From Chloroflexota bacterium (GTDB lineage: Bacteria; Chloroflexota; Limnocylindria; Limnocylindrales; CSP1-4), in contig VBFG01000008.1 in the NCBI GenBank assembly GCA_005882635.1, forward strand, positions 1 to 41,972: DNA of 41,972 nucleotides. The letters run 5' to 3'. Shown in pieces: positions 35,015-41,972 of this stretch. The position numbers and the translations under genes were made by a program. Positions within the stretch are counted from its first letter, which is position 1. Every line of letters begins with the position of its first letter. The notes beneath the pieces are model-generated. The model was not told the DNA's origin. It did not search any database and worked only from the letters and a program-made list of their open reading frames with translations.

Positions 35015-36457
35015 GTGGACGAAGTTCGGGGACAAGTCCCTTCCGGGCACACCGGGCCAGACGTGACACTCAAGGTGACACGCTCTGCCGTCACCATCGA
35101 GGTGCCCGTGATCGATCGCCTGCCACCGCAAAGCCTCGAGGCCGAGCAATCGGTCCTCGGCGCGATCCTCATCGACCGCGACGCGGTTGTCGAGGTCGCC
35201 GAGTTCCTGCGGCCCGCGGACTTCTATCGGCAGTCGAACGGCAAGATCTTTGAGGCCGTGCTCGAGCTCTTCGAGCGCCGGGAGCCGATCGACATCGTCA
35301 CCGTCGCGGAGGCGCTCGAACGCTCGGACGACCTCGACAATGTCGGCGGGCGGGCCTACCTGTCGAGCCTGTCGAACTCGACGCCGACGGCCGTCCACGC
35401 CGTCCAGTACGCCCGGATCGTCGAACGCAAGGCCGTCCTTCGCAACCTGATCGGCGCGGCCGGCCGGATCGCCGGGATCGGCTACGAGGACCCGGCCGAG
35501 ATCCAGGAGGCGATCGACCGCGCCGAGGCGGAGCTCTACGCCGTCAGCCAGAAACGGGTCGACGTGGGCTTCGCCAAGCTGGACTCGCTGCTCCACCAGG
35601 CCTACGACCGCCTGGACTACCTGCACGCCCATCGCGGCGAGATCAGCGGGATCCGGACCGGCTTCACGGACCTCGACACCCTGACGACCGGCCTCCAGAA
35701 GAGCGACCTGGTGATCATCGCCGCCCGCCCGAGCGTCGGAAAGACGAGCTTCGCCCTCAACATCGCGGAGCACGCGGCGGTGCGCGACAAGCGGAGCGTC
35801 GGGATCTTCAGCCTGGAGATGAGCAAGGAGCAGCTCGTCCTCCGGCTCCTCTCGAGCGTCTCGAACATCGACAGCCAGCGGCTCCGGACCGGCTTCCTCG
35901 AGGAGCTCGATTTCGCCAGGATCGCGCCGGCGATGAACGCCCTGTCGGAGGCGCCGATCTACATCGACGACACGCCCAACATCAGCACGATGGAGCTCCG
36001 GACGAAGGCTCGCCGACTCCAGGCCGAGGCGGGCCTCGACATGGTCATCGTCGACTACCTCCAGCTGATGCAGGCGCAGACGACGACGCGCGATGCGAAC
36101 CGGGTTCAGGAGGTGTCGGAGATCTCACGCGGGCTGAAGGCACTCGCCCGAGAGCTCAGCGTTCCCGTCGTCGCCCTGTCGCAGCTGAGCAGGCAGCCGG
36201 AGATGCGCGAGTCGAAGGAGCCGCGACTGTCCGACCTCCGCGAGTCGGGTGCGATCGAGCAGGACGCCGATCTCGTGTGCTTCCTCTGGCGCGACAAGGA
36301 GCGCGGCGCCGACGACGCCGATCAGGACGGCGAGATCATCAACCTGCGATTGGCGAAGCACCGCAACGGCCCGACCGGCGAGGTCCAGCTCTGGTTCAAG
36401 AAGCGCCAGACGCGGTTTGTCTCCTACGCCGGCGAGCGCTTCGCCGAGGCTGGGTAA
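35015..36457 (+). CDS. dnaB: Replicative DNA helicase
   Basis: RLPPQSLEAEQSVLGAILID, IIAARPSVGKTSFALNIAEHAA, VDYLQLMQ, SQLSRQPEMRESKEPRLSDLRESGAIEQDADLV. True start may be downstream (about 35063 or 35108). Confidence 0.95.
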   Translation: MDEVRGQVPSGHTGPDVTLKVTRSAVTIEVPVIDRLPPQSLEAEQSVLGAILIDRDAVVEVAEFLRPADFYRQSNGKIFEAVLELFERREPIDIVTVAEALERSDDLDNVGGRAYLSSLSNSTPTAVHAVQYARIVERKAVLRNLIGAAGRIAGIGYEDPAEIQEAIDRAEAELYAVSQKRVDVGFAKLDSLLHQAYDRLDYLHAHRGEISGIRTGFTDLDTLTTGLQKSDLVIIAARPSVGKTSFALNIAEHAAVRDKRSVGIFSLEMSKEQLVLRLLSSVSNIDSQRLRTGFLEELDFARIAPAMNALSEAPIYIDDTPNISTMELRTKARRLQAEAGLDMVIVDYLQLMQAQTTTRDANRVQEVSEISRGLKALARELSVPVVALSQLSRQPEMRESKEPRLSDLRESGAIEQDADLVCFLWRDKERGADDADQDGEIINLRLAKHRNGPTGEVQLWFKKRQTRFVSYAGERFAEAG

Positions 36458-36496
36458 CGAGACGTCCGGCTGTCGCGCGACGAACGCAGTCGCGTT

Positions 36497-36700
36497 TCAG
36501 CCTTCGTACTCGAAGCCGATCTTGAGTTCGACACGGTATTCCACGATCTCGCCGTCGCGGACCTCGGCCGTCGACTTCACGACCTCGACCGTCTGGATGT
36601 TGCGAACGGTCTTTGCGGCCGTCTCGACGGCTCGGCGGGCCGCGTCGCTCCAGGAGTTCGGACTCCGGCCGACCATCTCGCGGATGATGATGACGCCCAT
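36497..36700 (-). CDS. Dodecin-family protein
   Basis: MGVIIIREMVGRSPNSWSDAARRAVETAAKTVRNIQTVEVVKSTAEVRDGEIVEYRVELKIGFEYEG. Confidence 0.85.
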   Translation of the reverse strand: MGVIIIREMVGRSPNSWSDAARRAVETAAKTVRNIQTVEVVKSTAEVRDGEIVEYRVELKIGFEYEG

Positions 36701-36824
36701 GCCATGCGCCTCCTCTGTTCGGGAAGGCCAGTCTAGCCACCGAATCGGCGAGGCCGGCCGCGAAGGCCGGCCTGGCGATGCGGCAGCCGAGCCATGGAGG
36801 TCGATCGGCGCCTGGGAACCGCGG

Positions 36825-37130
36825 TCAGACGGTTGCTGGAGTGTCCACCGTCCCGGCACGAACCTTGTCGAAGCACGTGCTGCAATAGACCGGTCGGTCG
36901 TTGCGCGGCGCGAACGGGACGACGGCCTGGCCGCCGCAATTGCCGCAGATGGCGGCGTGGAACTCCCGTGGTCCGCCGACCGTCCGGGCCCGTTTCGCGA
37001 CAGCGCGGCATGACGGGCATCGTTGCGGGTCGTTCATCAGGCCCTTGCTCGAGAAGAAGGTCTGTTCGCCACTCGAGAACACGAACTCACTGGCGCAATC
37101 GCGGCAGGTGAGGGTCCGATCCTGGAACAC
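36825..37130 (-). CDS. Zinc-ribbon / CxxC-x17-CxxC domain protein
   Basis: TCRDCASEF, RCPSC, and CGNC-x17-CSTC; 101 aa. Confidence 0.8.
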   Translation of the reverse strand: MFQDRTLTCRDCASEFVFSSGEQTFFSSKGLMNDPQRCPSCRAVAKRARTVGGPREFHAAICGNCGGQAVVPFAPRNDRPVYCSTCFDKVRAGTVDTPATV

Positions 37131-37473
37131 GCTCTCCCGGTCCTCCTGGTGCGCCCCTATCGCCCCGGTCTTCGTCGCGGCCCCCCGCGCCGATCCGGAC
37201 GATCCGCCGACGCCAACAGGAGGGCACGCACCGACGGGTCGAGCCGGGATCGCACCCGGTACTCATGTGGCGGAGAATACCGGGGCCGTCAAGCGGTTTT
37301 TTAGGCGGAACCTCGCATGAAAATGGCCCGTCCAGCGACGAGATTCGCAGAGATCCAGCGCCAGTCGGTTGACAAAGGGCGCTCCGCTCGAGTCCCCGGG
37401 CCCGTCGTGGCTGCGGCAGACCGCGCCTCAAACTGTCCGGGAACCGGTCCAAAGGTCGCGACGTCCGGCCGCC

Positions 37474-38412
37474 ATGCTCACGAGATTTCGCGTGCCCGTC
37501 CATCGTCCCGCCGCCGCAGCCGTCGTCGCGCTCCTCGTCGCCGCCTGCAGCGGCGCGACGGGGTCACCGCCGACGACCGGCTCGCCGACCCCGTCGAATC
37601 CGCTCCCGTCGACCGCCCCCACCGCCTCCCCCGCTGCGACGGTCGGGCCGATCGACCATCTGACTGGCGCCAACGACGTCGTGCTCCGCCTCGAGCAGGG
37701 CGGCGGCTTCGCCCCGATGGAGCTCAACGCTTCGCAGGCGCCGATCTTCACGCTCTATGGCAATGGCGTGGTCATCTTCAAGCCCAAGGTCGAGACGTTC
37801 CCGGAGCCCGACGCTGCCGGCGTTGTCCACAGCATCCCGTGGCGGACGGCGAGCCTCGACGAGGGCCAGATCCAGGAGCTGCTCGCGTTCGCGATCGGCC
37901 CGGGCGGCCTCGGCACCGCCCGCGCCTCCTACGTCGAAGGCGGCATCGCGGATGCGCCGAACACGATCTTCAAGGTCAAGGCCGGCGGGCTCGACAAGAT
38001 GGTCGTCGTCAATGCCCTGGCCGAGGGCGGCGGGCAGGGCCCGGACGCAGCGGCCCGGTCGGCGTTCTCCAAGGTTTCCCAGCGGCTGAGCGACTTCGAC
38101 GCGGGCGGTACGATCGCCACCGATGTCTACCAGCCCGACGCGTTCCGGGGCGTCCTCATCGCTCGCGATTCACAGCCCGGCGTGACGCCCCAAGCATGGC
38201 CGTGGCCGGCGCTGAAGGTCGCCGACTTCAAGGAGAACCCGAACGGCGAGGGCGGGATCGCGTTCCCGCATCGGGCGCTCTCGAAGGCGGAGGTCGATGC
38301 CCTCGGCATCAAGGATGTCGTCGGCGGCCTGCAGAACGTCATCCTCACCGGAACCGACGGGAAGGTGTACAGCCTGATCCTGCGGCCGCTCCTGCCCGAG
38401 GAGTCGGAGTAG
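37474..38412 (+). CDS. Putative lipoprotein
   Basis: AAAAVVALLVAACSG lipobox; Ser/Thr/Pro linker; 312 aa from ATG 37474. Confidence 0.7.
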   Translation: MLTRFRVPVHRPAAAAVVALLVAACSGATGSPPTTGSPTPSNPLPSTAPTASPAATVGPIDHLTGANDVVLRLEQGGGFAPMELNASQAPIFTLYGNGVVIFKPKVETFPEPDAAGVVHSIPWRTASLDEGQIQELLAFAIGPGGLGTARASYVEGGIADAPNTIFKVKAGGLDKMVVVNALAEGGGQGPDAAARSAFSKVSQRLSDFDAGGTIATDVYQPDAFRGVLIARDSQPGVTPQAWPWPALKVADFKENPNGEGGIAFPHRALSKAEVDALGIKDVVGGLQNVILTGTDGKVYSLILRPLLPEESE

Positions 38413-38429
38413 CCCGACTGCGACCTCTA

Positions 38430-38450
38430 GGACGCCCCGACGGGGGTCTC
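38430..38450 (+). terminator. Terminator-like element after the lipoprotein
   Basis: GGACGCCCCGACGGGGGTCTC resembles the 3' elements at 2756 and 5791; imperfect stem. Confidence 0.35.
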
Positions 38451-38482
38451 AGATAAGCCGGGGGTGAGGGCTCGTCGGCACC

Positions 38483-41400
38483 ATGCCGACGATGCCCAAC
38501 CGCAGCCTCCGGCTCGTTGACAGTCCGCGAGCCACGTCCGTATCGTTCGCGCCGCCCGATCCGGTCACGCTCGGTCCACCAGGGAGGAAACCCACGCGTG
38601 CGCCGATCGCGGTCGGCCCGGGGCGCGCGGTGACTGCGGCGCCCGACCGTGTCCGCGCCGACCGAGGACCCGGCGTGAGCTATCCGATCCAGCCCGGCAA
38701 GGTCCAGGCGCCGGCGCTGCGCGACGAAACACTCGCCCGGACCCGTCTGCTGGATTGGCTCGAGACGAAGATCCACAGTCGGGTGATCTTCGTGATCGCC
38801 GACGCCGGCTACGGCAAGACGACCCTTCTCGCCGATTTCTCGCGACGGACTCGGCTGCGGACGATCTGGTATCGGATCGATGAAGACGATCGCGACTGGG
38901 TCGGGTTCCTGTCGCATCTCATCGCGGCGGGTCGCGAGCACGACCCCGAGTTCGCGCCACGGACGACGGCCATGCTTCGGTCACTCGAACCCGGCGGGAC
39001 GACCCGCGATGACGCGATCGCTGCCTTCGTCGCCGAACTGCCATCGGTCGCGGCCGAAGGAGCCGCCCTCATCTTCGACGACTTCCACCTGGCCGACGAG
39101 GTCACCGACGTGCGGCTCATCGTGCGGGAGATCGTGGCCCGAGCTCCGGATCGGCTCTCGATCGTCTTCGCCAGCCGACGGCAACCGCCGGTGCCCGTCT
39201 CGAAGCTGCGGACCGTCGGCGAGCTCGCCGAGCTCGGGATCGGCGACCTTCGGTTCTCGGACAGTGAGCTCGAGCAGCTGTTCCGCGAGACATACGGGCG
39301 GCCGCTCGAACCCGACGTCCTGACCGAGCTTGCCAGGCGAACCGAGGGATGGGCGGCGTCGCTGACCCTCGTCCAGGCAGCCCTGCGAGAGCGATCGCCG
39401 GCGGAGACTCGATCGTTCATCCGTGGCCTGTCCGGCGCTCGCGACGAGCTGCACGACTACCTGGCGGAGGAGGTCGTGGGCGACCTGCCGCAGATCCACC
39501 AGCAGTTTCTGATGCGGACGTCAATCCTCCAGATCGTGACGCCGGAGCTGGCACAGGTCGCGACTGCCCTGACGGCGATCGAGGTCCAGTCGCTCATGCT
39601 CGAGTCCGAGCGACTTGGGCTGCTTGGCCGACGGCCAAACCGCCGGTCGACGGCTCAGCGCTACCACCCGCTCGTTCGAGAGTTCCTCGAGGAACGGCTG
39701 CGCCGCGAGGTCGGGTCGACCGGCGTCGACGACCTCCACATCAGCGTCGCCCGCTGGGCGGAGTCGACAGATTGGCGAACCGCTGCATACCACTTCGCTG
39801 CGGCTGAGCGGTGGCCGCACCTCCAGCGAGTCCTTGAGTCGCACGTAGAAACAATTGTGGCTTCGGGTGCGTTCTCCGCCGCAACTGAGTTCGCACGCCA
39901 GCTGCCTGACGGCACCAGTTCCGCAGCTGTCGAAGTCGTACTTGCGAGGCAGGCTAGTGCGATTGGCGACTTCGAGGCGGTAACGCGTCACGCTCAGCTC
40001 GCGTTCGAGTTGGCACCGACCAGCGATGTCGTCCTCGGGACCCTTGTCGCATCGAAGTTTTTCTCCGGTTCCTTCGAGGACGCTGCTGACCTGGGCAGGC
40101 AATGGGCCACCTCAGCGTCATCGCCCTTACAACGCGAGATAGCTCAAGCGTTCCTGTCAATCGTGGGAGCTTCCCTGCGCGATAGCATCGATGACGCAAT
40201 TCGCCAATGCGAGGGCCTGGCGGAGCGTGCCGCTCGAGATGGGTTACATCACGTTGAAGGCGTCAGCTGGCTAAACGCTGGGCACGCTCGGCTCGCGGCG
40301 GGTCAATTCGCCCAAGCAAAATCCTCCGCACTTCTCGCCATCGATGCACTCTCAATCAGCTCATCCGGAGCGGAACTCGGAGCCGCGCTGTCTCTGGACG
40401 CTGCAATCACGGCACTAGGTGGTGACCTACCGTCGGCGCGACAGAAGTTCGACGCCGCTCTCCTGAGCGTGAAAGGGGGCACTCGGACGGAGCTGGTAAG
40501 CGAGTACGCCGAGATCGAGGCATGGCTTGGGGACGCCGATCGAGCGACGCAACTGGTCGCAGGGCGACCTCGGCGCGAAGTCAACTCATCGACGCCGCTA
40601 GTACAGATTCTCGATGCGTTGCTTCTAGTCCGTCGCGGCAACTTCGATCTGGCGGCCGACGTCGCCACTGCAATTCCCCTGGACAAACCGACGGCCACCA
40701 CAGGGTTTCAGAGTCGCCTTCGAGCTACACGCGCGTTGTTGTGTGCCCTAAGCGACCGCGCCGAGGCCCAAGGTGAATCCCAGAACGCTATCGCGTTCGC
40801 CAATAGGCAGGGCGCTCAACTCTGGCGAGCCGTCGCGGAGCTCGCTCTAGGACACGCACAGAACGCAATGAATTCTGCCATCCATGGACTGCCCGAGGCT
40901 ATGAGCTCAGTGCTCTCGATGGGGGCAGAATTGATCGTTAGAAATCTTGACAGGATAGATGAACAAGCCTTGGCGAAGATCCGCGCCGCCGCCTCGTCGG
41001 CACCCGAGCGCTGGCGGCCGTGCCTGCGTCAAGAAATTGTGCGTGGTCGAATCGCGCGTCTTTCAGCTGCAAGGTTGCTTGATGTCGTTGGCGAACGCGA
41101 AGACATTTCTGTCCTGAGGCAGATAGCAAGGGAGCCAAGACGACAAGCCGCTGACCGAAAGCTTGGTCGAGGGCTAGCGCGGCGCCTGGCTCCACGCGTC
41201 CACATCGAGGATCTCGGTCGCCTGACCGTTCGGTCCGGTGATCTGGTGGTCGAAGGCGGCGAGATCCGGAGAAAGGTCCTGTCGCTTCTGTGTTTCCTCC
41301 TTACGCGACCGCGGTGGGCCGCAACGAGAGAGGAGGTCATGGAGGCGATGTGGCCTAACATGGATCCAAGCTCAGCGGTCAACTCGCTCAACCAATCGAT

Positions 41401-41908
41401 CTACTTTCTGCGTCGTGTCTTCGAGACCGAGTACTCAGAAGAGACGACTGCAGGCTATGTCCACCAAGAATCGGACCTCGTTTGGCTCGATCGAGACCTG
41501 ATTGTTGCGACAAGCGCCGTATGCGCGGATCTCGTCGCCGAGTACGGACGCAGCGGTGATCCGGGGTTCGCGGAACAGCTATCCGAGGCGTACGTCGGTC
41601 GGTTCGCGCTCGATTTTGCGTACGACGAGTGGAGCGCCGACTTCCGAGAGTGGCTTCACGTCGCCTACCTGCAGGTGATTGAGACGCAGATTCGACTCGA
41701 TGTCGACAACGGAAACTACCGAAGGGGTATTTCCCTGGCGCGACGGGCGCTCGAAATTGAGCCTCGGAACGAGGATCTGGAGCTTTCATTGTTAAAGCTA
41801 CTGCGGGTGGCTGGCGCCCATTCCGCTGCCGCCGAGCAATACAACCGATACGCGAACGTGCTTCGGAGCGACCTCGGAGTCGATCCGCCGTCGCGGGACG
41901 AGGTGTAG
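38483..41908 (+). CDS. MalT-like STAND ATPase with C-terminal winged-helix/BTAD domains
   Basis: Walker A IADAGYGKTTLL, Walker B AALIFDDFHLAD, TPR-like middle, then VRSGDLVVEGGEIRRKVLSLLCFLLTRPRWAATREEVMEAMWPNMDPSSAVNSLNQSIYFLRRVFE and a BTAD-like C-terminus. Confidence 0.85.
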   Translation: MPTMPNRSLRLVDSPRATSVSFAPPDPVTLGPPGRKPTRAPIAVGPGRAVTAAPDRVRADRGPGVSYPIQPGKVQAPALRDETLARTRLLDWLETKIHSRVIFVIADAGYGKTTLLADFSRRTRLRTIWYRIDEDDRDWVGFLSHLIAAGREHDPEFAPRTTAMLRSLEPGGTTRDDAIAAFVAELPSVAAEGAALIFDDFHLADEVTDVRLIVREIVARAPDRLSIVFASRRQPPVPVSKLRTVGELAELGIGDLRFSDSELEQLFRETYGRPLEPDVLTELARRTEGWAASLTLVQAALRERSPAETRSFIRGLSGARDELHDYLAEEVVGDLPQIHQQFLMRTSILQIVTPELAQVATALTAIEVQSLMLESERLGLLGRRPNRRSTAQRYHPLVREFLEERLRREVGSTGVDDLHISVARWAESTDWRTAAYHFAAAERWPHLQRVLESHVETIVASGAFSAATEFARQLPDGTSSAAVEVVLARQASAIGDFEAVTRHAQLAFELAPTSDVVLGTLVASKFFSGSFEDAADLGRQWATSASSPLQREIAQAFLSIVGASLRDSIDDAIRQCEGLAERAARDGLHHVEGVSWLNAGHARLAAGQFAQAKSSALLAIDALSISSSGAELGAALSLDAAITALGGDLPSARQKFDAALLSVKGGTRTELVSEYAEIEAWLGDADRATQLVAGRPRREVNSSTPLVQILDALLLVRRGNFDLAADVATAIPLDKPTATTGFQSRLRATRALLCALSDRAEAQGESQNAIAFANRQGAQLWRAVAELALGHAQNAMNSAIHGLPEAMSSVLSMGAELIVRNLDRIDEQALAKIRAAASSAPERWRPCLRQEIVRGRIARLSAARLLDVVGEREDISVLRQIAREPRRQAADRKLGRGLARRLAPRVHIEDLGRLTVRSGDLVVEGGEIRRKVLSLLCFLLTRPRWAATREEVMEAMWPNMDPSSAVNSLNQSIYFLRRVFETEYSEETTAGYVHQESDLVWLDRDLIVATSAVCADLVAEYGRSGDPGFAEQLSEAYVGRFALDFAYDEWSADFREWLHVAYLQVIETQIRLDVDNGNYRRGISLARRALEIEPRNEDLELSLLKLLRVAGAHSAAAEQYNRYANVLRSDLGVDPPSRDEV

Positions 41909-41927
41909 GGATAGGTAGGATGACGTA

Positions 41928-41957
41928 TTGACCGGTTTAGATCGGTCTCCCTATAGT
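41928..41957 (+). promoter_or_regulatory. Putative promoter for a gene beyond the window
   Basis: TTGACC-18-TATAGT; spacer includes a GACCG/CGGTC inverted repeat. Confidence 0.45.
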
Positions 41958-41972
41958 CCGGCCCACTTCCCA

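Noticed and set aside
37201-37285. tRNA-like segment on the minus strand (CCGGGTGCGATCCCGGCTCGACCC)
   Set aside because: Only a T-arm-like hairpin; loop is TGCGATC rather than TTCGANT, and no acceptor, D or anticodon arms can be fitted.

Overview
High-GC bacterial chromosomal window of about 42 kb, Chloroflexota/Actinobacteria-like in style. I see no CRISPR array, tRNA, rRNA or transposase. From left to right it holds: (i) a surface-protein island with three secreted proteins: a TPPS-repeat protein and two DUF11 paralogues with 3 and 10 repeat modules. All three end in a similar non-LPXTG-like C-terminal tail. (ii) argS with an atypical TIGN sequence at the HIGH motif. (iii) an intergenic candidate sRNA with a strong intrinsic terminator. 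(iv) a histidine-degradation and folate one-carbon region: hutI, ftcD, hutU, hutH, fhs, folD and fchA. The FolD lacks the YxxxK lysine needed for cyclohydrolase activity and sits beside an FchA-type protein. (v) an SOS/replication block: DUF6504, dinB, rplI, DUF1232, lexA and dnaB, with clear LexA boxes and DnaA-like boxes. (vi) dodecin, a CxxC zinc-ribbon protein and a lipoprotein. (vii) a STAND ATPase with a C-terminal winged-helix/BTAD region, whose base composition shifts mid-gene. The least conventional candidates are the shared C-terminal sorting-like tail with common promoter motifs and a structured leader, the pyrimidine-rich sRNA candidate, and the FolD/FchA division of labour. All calls come from reading the sequence and the supplied ORFs; no database search was run.
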